Origin: Candidatus Pacearchaeota archaeon
GTDB lineage: Archaea > Nanobdellota > Nanobdellia > Pacearchaeales > GW2011-AR1
Direction of reading: 5' to 3'
NCBI GenBank assembly: GCA_017609045.1
Contig: JAFCES010000018.1
Location: 1 to 7,300 of the forward strand
DNA length: 7,300 bases
The notes under the pieces are model-generated. The model did no database searches. It was not told the DNA's origin and was given only the letters and a program-made list of their open reading frames with translations. A program made the translations under genes and the position numbers. Shown one piece after another: positions 1 through 6,936 of this stretch. Position 1 is the stretch's first letter. Every line of letters begins with the position of its first letter.

Positions 1-1527
1 GATCTTCCTGATGATGCAAAAAACCAGATATCTAGAGAGGATTATATAAGAATGAATACAAATCAGATAGATATGGAGTATCCAGACGTTTATTGTAATC
101 AGTATCATTTTGCTCATCCTATTGATCCTTGTGGGGGAGCAGGACCTGAAAATTTTGAAACAGAGACAGATATTTTTTGTTCATCTGAAGACTGTAATAA
201 CGGTGTGGATGATGATGCTAATAATTTAACAGACTGCAAAGATCCTAGTTGTTGGAATTATTGTTGTAATAATCCTTCTTTAGACTTTAATGAACAATGT
301 ACTCGCTGGCAGGGTGTGGCTGACCCTTTATGTAGCTCAGATGAGATATGTTTAAACTGTATATGTCAAGATGATCAATCCTTTAGTTGTGAACGGCCAG
401 AAGGAGGTTGCTATATCACAAGAGCTTACTGGACAAATAGAAGTTATGAAACAAGAAACCCTGTACCAGATATAGAAGTTGATGAAAGTAATGAAGTTTA
501 CATGATAGTAGAAGCTATTGATTATTTTGGGAATTGTGGAGGCAGCCTTATTTACTTGAATATTTTTGAGGATGATTTATGGCCAAATCCTGATGATTAT
601 GTAGAGAGCGTTTATGGTGGAGTGTTTCCTTATACTGGAGGCAATATAAAAAAAACAGCTCTATGGACAGCTAGATGGACGGATGATGGTTTGTTTGGTG
701 ATGAGCCGGAGTATTATTTTACAGTTACTTCTTCTCCTGATACTTCTCCTATTACAGGAGCTGTTATAAGTAAAGTAGTTAAAACTGAGACTGGGGGGAG
801 ATTAGATAATTTTCTTAATAGATTAAGAGAAATAACAGGAGGAGTTATTGAAAGTGTTTTTGTGAGTGGAAAGGCTGTAGTTGGGCTTGTTTCTGGTCAG
901 GAAATAAGAGGGTATGTTTGTGGGGATTGCAGTTGTGATCCAGGAGAAACTTTTAAAACTTGTCCGCGAGATTGTAGAGCAGTAAGTTGTATAAGTGTGG
1001 GGCAAGAATGCGGAACTGATGTTGGATGGGAACCTGGACAGTATTTCAGATGTGATGAATGTTGCACTCAGTATTATGAGTATGATAAAGGAAAATTTTA
1101 TTGTGAAATTCCTCCAGGAGTCACAGAGTATTGCAGTGATGGATATTGTTCTGGAAATGAGATAGCAGAACCAACCGACTGTATAGATTGTGCAGTAATC
1201 AGTTGTGCAGGCCAGATTGCACAGTGTGTGAGTGGTGGATGTGCTTGCCTTGCTCCTGAACAGGTTATTTGTCCAATTGATTGTCTACCGACTTGTGGTG
1301 ATGGAATTTGTGATTTAAGGATGAATGCTTTCTACTGCACTGGCCAATTTGGAGAATATCCTTCTTGTAAAAAAGACTGTCCTGACTGCAGTCCTCTTGG
1401 AACTTGTACAACCTATTATCCAGACCCATGTCCTTCTGGTACAGTGTGTGTTGATATAAATACTAGAGAAACCTTTTCCATCAGAAAACTTATTGATAGT
1501 GCGCCAGGTAGGAGTTGTGTGCGATAA
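1..1527 (+). CDS. Cys-rich secreted surface protein, N-terminal part (5' end outside window; frame ends at probable frameshift)
   Basis: The frame is open from base 1, so the true start and any signal peptide lie upstream; the ATG at 52 is internal. I do not recognise a named family. Visible parts in order: a CNNGVDDDxxxxTDCxDPSC motif (193-255), resembling short Asp-rich, Ca-binding-like motifs of surface proteins; a beta-rich domain starting ITRAYWTN and ending EYYFTV (about 409-745); a Gly/Val-rich segment with two ITGxVI motifs (about 750-910); then Cys motifs of the CxxGxC..GE..CPxDC type at 919-975, 1132-1191 and 1294-1389. Cysteines are far too many for a cytoplasmic protein, so export and disulfide bonding are inferred. 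No C-terminal anchor occurs in this frame. It overlaps the next frame by 35 bases and is most likely the front of the same protein, broken by a +1 frame change. Role unknown; adhesion or cell-envelope structure is a guess. Confidence 0.75.
   Translation, partial: DLPDDAKNQISREDYIRMNTNQIDMEYPDVYCNQYHFAHPIDPCGGAGPENFETETDIFCSSEDCNNGVDDDANNLTDCKDPSCWNYCCNNPSLDFNEQCTRWQGVADPLCSSDEICLNCICQDDQSFSCERPEGGCYITRAYWTNRSYETRNPVPDIEVDESNEVYMIVEAIDYFGNCGGSLIYLNIFEDDLWPNPDDYVESVYGGVFPYTGGNIKKTALWTARWTDDGLFGDEPEYYFTVTSSPDTSPITGAVISKVVKTETGGRLDNFLNRLREITGGVIESVFVSGKAVVGLVSGQEIRGYVCGDCSCDPGETFKTCPRDCRAVSCISVGQECGTDVGWEPGQYFRCDECCTQYYEYDKGKFYCEIPPGVTEYCSDGYCSGNEIAEPTDCIDCAVISCAGQIAQCVSGGCACLAPEQVICPIDCLPTCGDGICDLRMNAFYCTGQFGEYPSCKKDCPDCSPLGTCTTYYPDPCPSGTVCVDINTRETFSIRKLIDSAPGRSCVR
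1460..1527 (+). other. Probable frameshift joining the two Cys-rich reading frames
   Basis: Frame 1 stops at TAA 1525-1527, while frame 2 is open from 1460, just after a TAA at 1457-1459. A +1 change anywhere between fuses them. Candidate slip sites are a T4 run (1474-1477), an A4 run (1485-1488), a TGTGTG run (1516-1521) and the CGA-TAA stop context itself. Removing one T from the T4 run gives a smooth join reading TRETFPSENLL into the CDNDGICDAGE repeat. The sequence alone cannot separate a sequencing indel, a real mutation, or programmed +1 frameshifting. Confidence 0.65.
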
Positions 1528-3484
1528 TGATGGAATTTGTGATGCAGGGGAAAGTTTATTTAATTGTCCTGGAGACTGTAGACTAGACTGTACAGTAGAT
1601 GAAAATTGTAGTTATGAGTGTCCTGATAATACTATTATTAATGGTACTTGTACATCTGATAATTTTTGCGTAATGAATGGACAATGCCCTCCTTCTACAG
1701 TATGTAACTATAATATTATTTGTGATACAGGAGAAACTTTTGAAAACTGTCCTGGTGATTGTCCTTTTGTTGAATGTACAGTAGATGAAAATTGTGTTAT
1801 AATATGTCCTGATAATACTATTATTAATGGTACTTGTATAAATAATAGGTGTGCATATGATGAACAATGTCCTAGCATACCTATAAACATAACAAACCTG
1901 ACAGGAGCTTACTGGGCTGACATGTTAAATAATCCAATAGATGAAGCTGATTTGAATGACAGAGTAAAGTTAATGGTGGCTGGCGAAGGAATAGAGACTA
2001 AGAATATAGAGTATGAAGTATGGAAAGTTGATGGTGGTTTCTTATGGTTTGATAGTGTGGAAGCTCAGTTCTCTGGTGTTGGTTTTGCTACCTGGAAAGC
2101 CAATCAGACAGGAGATTTTTATTTTAAAGCAAGAGTAGAGGGAGAGGAATGGATTGATTCTAGAGATAATGATGATTATGGTATATTAACAGTTTCTTCC
2201 ACAGAAAATAATGAGCCTCCACATGCAGAAATCCTAACACCAAAAACAGGAGAGATTTATCTTGTAGGAGAGGTTGTTGAGTTTATTCAGGAAAGCTATG
2301 ATGCAGATGACTTTATCAATTATACATGGGATTTTGGTGATGGCAGTACTTCTAATCAGATTAACACTACTCATAATTATAGTTCTGATGGGCAGAAGAA
2401 CATTCTGCTTAAGGTGGAAGATGAAAGAGGAGAAAGAGAGAATGATAGAACATCTATACTTATAGTTGACCCTTCTCAAGATGGAAAGTATATTTTTGCT
2501 CATATAGCAGAACCAGAATGGGGAGAGAGTTTTTATGGTAGTGTTGTAGATTTTAACGCTACAACAAGTTATGCTGTTGAAATTGAAGATGGAGAGATAA
2601 GTTGTATAGCTGGACCTTGTCCAAATCAGACTGCTTCTGATTTGATTATTTCAGGTTCTCCACAATCTCTTGATAGACTTGAGTTTTACTGGCTATTTGA
2701 CAACAACCCAAATGACTTCAGAAACAAGACAGGACTAGAAGGAGCTTTATTTACTAAAGGGTTTCCAATACCAAGACGCCACTGGGCAAATTTAACAATA
2801 AGTGCAAATCCTTCTGAATCGGCAGCCACAATGTTTTTTACTTATCTTGATGACCCTTTTTGCATTATTGAAGATGGCGATAGTTTTTGGATTGGTGAAT
2901 ATGGTGAAACAAACAGTATAGATGACTGTTATAAAGAGATAGTGGCAGAGGGGTCTGCTCATAATTGTTGTCCTGCTGGCTTTTCTTGTATAAAGCAAAA
3001 TGGTTATGGCATATGCGAGTTTTCTGATGTTTGGGAGTGTGCTAACTACACAACAGAAGAAGATTGTGAAGACTATAGTTATGGTACAGCCAAGTATGAT
3101 GTAGATGAAAAAATAGGTCCAGATAAATATTGTGGATTTTTTGAGTATGATGAAGAGCAAGACTGTTATGAAGCTATAGAGGATTGCAGATGTCAGTGGG
3201 TGGATGGAAAGTGTGAGTCAGCTTACAATGAGACTAATACCTGTGAGGATTATAGCGGAACCTGTATATTCACAACCATATTCCTAAGTAATTGTACTGC
3301 TGGCTACAAAACAGTGGTGTGGAATGCTACCTGGTATGGTTCTGGAGAAGGGCCAGATGAGTGTGTTGAGGGAAGCGAGAGTGTCAGATGCATTTCTGTT
3401 GAGCTTGCTTTCTTTACTTTGATAAGCCTTATTATTTCTATTAGTTTGATTGTGATTTTTTATTTGAGGAAAAAAGAAAGATAG
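1493..3484 (+). CDS. Cys-rich PKD-domain membrane-anchored surface protein, C-terminal part (probably continuous with the upstream frame)
   Basis: The given start is a TTG; only TTG or GTG codons are available before the first Cys repeat, there is no ribosome-binding site and no signal peptide, so I think this is the back half of the preceding gene. Order, numbered from the TTG: two CxxxxxCDxGExxxNCPGDC units with a duplicated CTVDENC...TIINGTC block (residues about 10-125); a beta-rich domain starting LTGAYWAD (about 132-238), similar to one in the upstream frame; a PKD domain with YTWDFGDG at 277-284 (about 241-327); a PKD-like domain with an inserted CIAGPCPNQT loop (about 333-454); a second Cys-rich block with CCPAGFSC; a transmembrane helix VELAFFTLISLIIS... 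near 637-659; and basic tail RKKER. About seventeen N-glycosylation sequons support an extracellular location. Its job is probably surface binding or envelope architecture; no catalytic motif was seen. Confidence 0.75.
   Translation: MIVRQVGVVCDNDGICDAGESLFNCPGDCRLDCTVDENCSYECPDNTIINGTCTSDNFCVMNGQCPPSTVCNYNIICDTGETFENCPGDCPFVECTVDENCVIICPDNTIINGTCINNRCAYDEQCPSIPINITNLTGAYWADMLNNPIDEADLNDRVKLMVAGEGIETKNIEYEVWKVDGGFLWFDSVEAQFSGVGFATWKANQTGDFYFKARVEGEEWIDSRDNDDYGILTVSSTENNEPPHAEILTPKTGEIYLVGEVVEFIQESYDADDFINYTWDFGDGSTSNQINTTHNYSSDGQKNILLKVEDERGERENDRTSILIVDPSQDGKYIFAHIAEPEWGESFYGSVVDFNATTSYAVEIEDGEISCIAGPCPNQTASDLIISGSPQSLDRLEFYWLFDNNPNDFRNKTGLEGALFTKGFPIPRRHWANLTISANPSESAATMFFTYLDDPFCIIEDGDSFWIGEYGETNSIDDCYKEIVAEGSAHNCCPAGFSCIKQNGYGICEFSDVWECANYTTEEDCEDYSYGTAKYDVDEKIGPDKYCGFFEYDEEQDCYEAIEDCRCQWVDGKCESAYNETNTCEDYSGTCIFTTIFLSNCTAGYKTVVWNATWYGSGEGPDECVEGSESVRCISVELAFFTLISLIISISLIVIFYLRKKER
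1589..1652 (+). repeat. Direct repeat copy 1, 64 bases, coding
   Basis: This copy encodes CTVDENC(SYE)CPDNTIINGTC. Against the copy 186 bases downstream, the first 21 and last 34 bases are identical, and only the 9 bases between differ. The offset is a whole number of codons, so the duplication keeps the frame. Identity at third-codon positions suggests recent duplication or gene conversion rather than protein-level constraint. Confidence 0.9.
1775..1838 (+). repeat. Direct repeat copy 2, 64 bases, coding
   Basis: This is the second copy of the block at 1589-1652, encoding CTVDENC(VII)CPDNTIINGTC. It lies inside a larger, more diverged unit of about 61-62 codons that also holds a CxxxxxCDxGExxxNCPGDC motif (copies begin near 1520 and 1703). 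The larger unit differs by one codon in length between copies. Confidence 0.9.
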
Positions 3485-3491
3485 TGAAAGT

Positions 3492-3500
3492 TTTATAAAT
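3492..3500 (+). promoter_or_regulatory. Putative archaeal TATA box upstream of the PKD membrane protein
   Basis: The sequence TTTATAAAT is centred about 32 bases before the ATG at 3528, preceded by a purine-rich GTGAAAG that could act as a BRE. With the usual archaeal TATA-to-start-site spacing, transcription would begin only a few bases before the ATG, giving an almost leaderless message. No Shine-Dalgarno sequence is present, which fits. Confidence 0.6.
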
Positions 3501-3503
3501 ATC

Positions 3504-3511
3504 TTTTTTTT
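3504..3511 (+). terminator. T8 run, possible archaeal terminator of the upstream surface-protein gene
   Basis: Eight consecutive T residues lie 20 bases after the TAG at 3482-3484. Archaeal RNA polymerase terminates at T-rich tracts without needing a hairpin, so this could end the upstream transcript. It also sits between the TATA-like box and the next start codon, so it may simply be part of that promoter. No inverted repeat was seen before it. Confidence 0.35.
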
Positions 3512-3527
3512 ATTACTGTTGAGAAAA

Positions 3528-6239
3528 ATGAGTAAAAAGAGGTTAATGTTTGCGGTTATATTTTCACTTGTAACTCTATTTCTACTTGCAATGGTTTCTG
3601 CTTCTTTTGAGCTTGGAAATATAAGTTCTGATATTGGGGAGGCTTATGGCCCAGAAGAAAATATAAGAGGTTGGATTAATATAAGTCTTGACAATGAACC
3701 TTCAAATAGTTTAATTTCAAGCAACTTTGAAGGCTCTATCAGCTTGATTGATTTTTTAGATTTAAATCTAGCTGACTATTCTTGTACTCCCGAGTATTGT
3801 GAGGATGATTATGGTATTAGTAATGGCCAAACCAGTAAAAGTTTATCTTTAAATCCAGGAGAAGAGAAAATTCTTGGATTTAGTTTGACTGGTCAGATAG
3901 ACCAAATAAATAGTCTAAGTTTTGATATTTCTGTAACTAACCAACCTTCCTGTATAAATCCTCTGCAGATAGATATTTTCAATGACAACAGTATAGAATG
4001 GAAAGCAACTAATATGACAGATATTTTTGATTGTGCGTATGGAGAAGGAAAAGGTTGTTTCAATGAATCTTCAAATATAGAAGAAGTTAGAGTTGGAAAT
4101 AATACTTATTGTGAAAAAATCAACTTAACAGAATCTAATAAGTTTAAATTAGGGGTTTGGATAAGAGGCAATACATCTACGAGTTTTAATTCTAGTCTAT
4201 TGAGTATGGAGCTATATGATTTAGATGGAGTTTTCCTTAAGTCTTGTAATATTATTCAAGAACCTGATTTAGCTGGAGGAGAGGTAAGTTGTGAAGTGGA
4301 GTATGAGAATAATAGATTACAGAGTTATTATGTATGTTTAAGAGGAAGAAAAGATACCTTTTATAGGATTAAAAGAGAGGATGAAGATGTTTGTGGTTTT
4401 TATGGAGCGCCTCCACAAAATTTTAGGTATGACTACTATGTTTTTGCAAGAGGAGCTAGATTTGGTAATATAGGAAGTTTTGTCCTGAATCAGCAGCAGT
4501 ATGAAGAGCAAGGAAATTCTGACAATTTAGGGGAAGCTATAGATAATTATATTGATTATAGATATAATAAAGATTGTACAAATGATTGTGTTATACCTGT
4601 AAAGTTTTCTGCAAAAAAAGACTTATCAGTTGATATTTCCAACATCCTTCTGAATTATACAAAAGAAGGCAGTCCTTTTGAAGAGAGGAACATTTACGAT
4701 GCAACTATTGAACCAGCAAAAATTTCTTCTGACTTCTTAATTTTAGATTTAATCTATACAAATATAACAGTACCAGAAGACTATGGAGAAGATGAGTTTA
4801 TCTTATATTTAGATAACGAGGAAATATTAAGAGAAGATATTATTATAGAAAGCAGGCCCGTTATTAAAACACTTACACCAAGAAATGTTATGGTTGGTAT
4901 AGATACAACATTTAGAGTAGAGGTTGAATCAGAAAAAAATATAACAAGCTATAGATGGGATTTTGGTGATGGTGTAGTAGAGAATACAACAACAAACTCT
5001 ATGAGGCATATTTATTTGAGCTCAGGAGTTTATTATCTTTATGTAGAAGTAGAGGATGAAGATGGAAATATAGTAGGTAAAGAGTTTAGTATACGGGCTG
5101 GCTCTATTGAAGAGGCTATAAACTCTACTCTTGAAAAATATAAAGAAAATCTAGGAAATTTAAGTGCTAAAATTAATAGTTTGCCATGGTATAAAAATAT
5201 GATTAAGGAGATTCTTGATATAGATTATTTAAATTCTGAGGTAAACAGGTTGGAAGGAGAGTATAAAGCAGCTTTAACTGACGAAGAGTTAGAAGATATT
5301 ATCCTTGAGCTTATAGACCTGAATGTTCCTGATGCATTAAGAGTGAGTGCTGGCGGAACTCTTGGTTTGTTAGTGCACCCTGAAGATATTAGTCCAGAAT
5401 ATCTTGAGAATATGGGGGCTGGACAATATGAAATAAATAACATACAAGGATATCAAAATGCAATAGCTACTTATTCAAACAACATGTATATGAAAGCTGA
5501 TTTTTCAGTCTTATCTCTTTACTACGGAAAAAGAGCTGATCCTATCTTAACTGTCTATAAACTTAAAATAATTCCCTCTTCAACAAGTCAAGATGAACTG
5601 TTTTTGATTATACACGAACTTTGCGAGTTTAAAGAACAGGATGATATCCATGAGTTTGATGATGCTACTGGCTTGACTTTTCAGACTACAGAAACAAGAG
5701 AGGTTGAGTTTGTTGTTAATGGACAAGTTTTGCCTCAAAACCTGATTATTTATACCTCTCCAAAATTCAGTAAGCTGGAGATTGAAGCAGAAATAAGCCC
5801 TTGTAATTTTAATGGCGTATGTGAAAAAGAGTATGGGGAGGACTGGAGAAATTGTAGAGCTGACTGTAAGCCTTGGGGTACTGTATCTATTTTATTAGTT
5901 GTTCTTTTCTTGGTTGCACTCATAGCCTACATTTTGTTACAATGGTGGTACAAAAAGAAGTATGAAGGAAGACTATTTAAAAATAAGAATGATATATATA
6001 ATATACTTAATTTTATAAGTAACGCGAGAAGTCAGGGAATGAAAGACAAAGAGATAAAATTGAGGTTGAAAAAGGCTGGATGGTCGAGTGAACAGATAGA
6101 TTATGCATTTAAAAAAATAGAGGGAAAGGCTATAATGCCTTTTGATTTTTTAAAACTATTCAAAGGATTCAGACTGCCAATTAAGAAAAAAAAAGTTGTA
6201 GGTGGTGTGGCCCCAAAAACCGGTATGAGAAAACTGTAG
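3528..6239 (+). CDS. Large PKD-domain type I membrane protein with cytoplasmic helical tail
   Basis: I chose the ATG at 3528 over the in-frame TTG at 3519 because MSKKRLMFAV... gives a standard signal peptide: Lys/Arg start, hydrophobic core, likely cleavage after VSA (residue 25). The product is 903 residues. Residues about 26-440 form a beta-rich ectodomain with scattered Cys and many sequons, not recognised. A PKD domain follows (about 443-524, YRWDFGDG near 475-482), then a helical stretch (about 525-610) and a mixed alpha/beta region (about 610-755). One Cys motif, CNFNGVC...GEDWRNCRADC (759-780), lies directly against a single transmembrane helix (about 784-806). The tail of roughly 95 residues is strongly basic and contains a small helical unit, NFISNARSQGMKDKEI...AGWSSEQIDYAF (about 822-865). 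Its Cys motif and PKD domain resemble those of the upstream gene, suggesting a shared envelope function. No enzymatic motif was seen. Confidence 0.85.
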   Translation: MSKKRLMFAVIFSLVTLFLLAMVSASFELGNISSDIGEAYGPEENIRGWINISLDNEPSNSLISSNFEGSISLIDFLDLNLADYSCTPEYCEDDYGISNGQTSKSLSLNPGEEKILGFSLTGQIDQINSLSFDISVTNQPSCINPLQIDIFNDNSIEWKATNMTDIFDCAYGEGKGCFNESSNIEEVRVGNNTYCEKINLTESNKFKLGVWIRGNTSTSFNSSLLSMELYDLDGVFLKSCNIIQEPDLAGGEVSCEVEYENNRLQSYYVCLRGRKDTFYRIKREDEDVCGFYGAPPQNFRYDYYVFARGARFGNIGSFVLNQQQYEEQGNSDNLGEAIDNYIDYRYNKDCTNDCVIPVKFSAKKDLSVDISNILLNYTKEGSPFEERNIYDATIEPAKISSDFLILDLIYTNITVPEDYGEDEFILYLDNEEILREDIIIESRPVIKTLTPRNVMVGIDTTFRVEVESEKNITSYRWDFGDGVVENTTTNSMRHIYLSSGVYYLYVEVEDEDGNIVGKEFSIRAGSIEEAINSTLEKYKENLGNLSAKINSLPWYKNMIKEILDIDYLNSEVNRLEGEYKAALTDEELEDIILELIDLNVPDALRVSAGGTLGLLVHPEDISPEYLENMGAGQYEINNIQGYQNAIATYSNNMYMKADFSVLSLYYGKRADPILTVYKLKIIPSSTSQDELFLIIHELCEFKEQDDIHEFDDATGLTFQTTETREVEFVVNGQVLPQNLIIYTSPKFSKLEIEAEISPCNFNGVCEKEYGEDWRNCRADCKPWGTVSILLVVLFLVALIAYILLQWWYKKKYEGRLFKNKNDIYNILNFISNARSQGMKDKEIKLRLKKAGWSSEQIDYAFKKIEGKAIMPFDFLKLFKGFRLPIKKKKVVGGVAPKTGMRKL

Positions 6240-6246
6240 ATAAAAA

Positions 6247-6255
6247 TTTATAAAG
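6247..6255 (+). promoter_or_regulatory. Putative archaeal TATA box upstream of the Era-like GTPase
   Basis: The sequence TTTATAAAG is centred about 25 bases before the ATG at 6276, in the 36-base gap after the upstream TAG, and is preceded by an A-rich stretch. The spacing predicts a leaderless transcript, and no Shine-Dalgarno sequence is seen. It suggests the GTPase has its own promoter rather than depending on the surface-protein transcript. Confidence 0.6.
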
Positions 6256-6275
6256 TTAAAAACACTGGTTAAATT

Positions 6276-6917
6276 ATGGTGATAAGAATAGTAAGGAATT
6301 TTTTTAAGAGAGTTTTTAGTGCCCTATTTAAGGAAAAGAAACACCTGAGTTTGGGTTTTTATGGGCCTCCTAATGCAGGAAAAACCTCTCTGGCAAATAG
6401 AATATGCAAGGACTGGACCGGTAAGGAGATAGGTAAAGTTAGTAAAATCCCCCATGAAACAAGAAACGTTCAGTTTAAAGAAAAAGTTGAGATTGATTAT
6501 AAAGGTAAGAAATTAACTTTAAAGTTGGTGGATACACCAGGAATAGCAACAAAAATAGATTATGAGGATTTCATGAAATTTGGTCTGAAAAAAAAGACAG
6601 CTAAAAAAAGAGCAAAGGAGGCTACACAGGGTGTGATAGAGTCTATTAAATGGCTTGATGATATGGATGCTGTAGTAGTTATTTTAGATTCTACAAAAAA
6701 TCCATACAGTCAAGTAAATATAACTATCATAGGAAATTTGGTGGCTAGGAAAATACCTGTTTTAGTCATAGGAAATAAAATCGATTTAAAGAAATCAGAT
6801 ATAAAAAAAGTTGGGGCGGCTTTTCCAGAATATGATGTTGTTGGCATTTCAGCTAAATATGGGAAAAATATGGAGGAGTTTTATGAATCCTTGTTTAAAA
6901 TAGTTAAAAAAATATAA
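6276..6917 (+). CDS. Era-like small GTPase (archaeal type, no KH domain)
   Basis: All five G motifs of a TRAFAC-class Era/Obg-like GTPase are visible in the 213-residue product. The P-loop GPPNAGKTS is at 30-38, the G2 region PHETRNVQF at 59-67, G3 DTPG at 86-89, G4 NKID at 167-170 and G5 SAK at 192-194. The protein should bind and hydrolyse GTP in the cytoplasm. Bacterial Era is near 300 residues with a C-terminal KH RNA-binding domain; this protein ends right after the G domain, so direct 16S rRNA binding as in Era cannot be assumed. The first 22 residues (VIRIVRNFFKRVFSALFKEKK) form a basic amphipathic helix that could touch membrane or RNA. The next gene encodes a DUF2073 protein, the usual archaeal neighbour of this GTPase, which supports both calls. 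The cellular role is unsettled; a link to ribosomes or translation is inferred from the family only. Confidence 0.93.
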   Translation: MVIRIVRNFFKRVFSALFKEKKHLSLGFYGPPNAGKTSLANRICKDWTGKEIGKVSKIPHETRNVQFKEKVEIDYKGKKLTLKLVDTPGIATKIDYEDFMKFGLKKKTAKKRAKEATQGVIESIKWLDDMDAVVVILDSTKNPYSQVNITIIGNLVARKIPVLVIGNKIDLKKSDIKKVGAAFPEYDVVGISAKYGKNMEEFYESLFKIVKKI

Positions 6918-6927
6918 AAACAGTGAA

Positions 6928-6936
6928 TTTAAAAAT
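6928..6936 (+). promoter_or_regulatory. Weak TATA-like sequence before the DUF2073 gene
   Basis: The sequence TTTAAAAAT is centred about 25 bases before the ATG at 6957, the same spacing as the box before the GTPase. The whole gap is very A-rich, so a chance match is possible. With only 39 bases between the genes, cotranscription from the GTPase promoter is equally plausible. Confidence 0.3.

Noticed and set aside
52..54. ATG at 52 as the true start of the first gene
   Set aside because: The frame is open from base 1 and no promoter or signal peptide follows the ATG; the next residues are already Cys/Asp-rich ectodomain.
1493..1495. TTG at 1493 as a genuine independent start
   Set aside because: It gives no signal peptide for a clearly exported, membrane-anchored protein, has no promoter or ribosome-binding site, and starts within a Cys repeat.
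1589..1838. CRISPR array suggested by direct repeats
   Set aside because: There are only two copies, they are coding and in frame, and the sequence between them continues the Cys-rich protein.
2274..2465. Plus-strand 63-codon frame inside the PKD region
   Set aside because: It overlaps the PKD domain coding sequence in another frame, and its product has no recognisable feature.
823..3160. Minus-strand open frames at 823-1005, 1583-1867, 1708-1890, 2234-2503 and 2792-3160
   Set aside because: They lie wholly inside the plus-strand surface-protein gene, have low-complexity Ile/Ser/Thr-rich products typical of antisense shadows, and show no domain or promoter.
3519..3521. TTG at 3519 as the start of the 903-residue protein
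   Set aside because: The ATG three codons downstream gives a standard signal peptide; the TTG adds only three residues. It cannot be fully excluded.
5225..5443. Minus-strand 72-codon frame
   Set aside because: It is a shadow inside the large PKD membrane protein, with no supporting signal.
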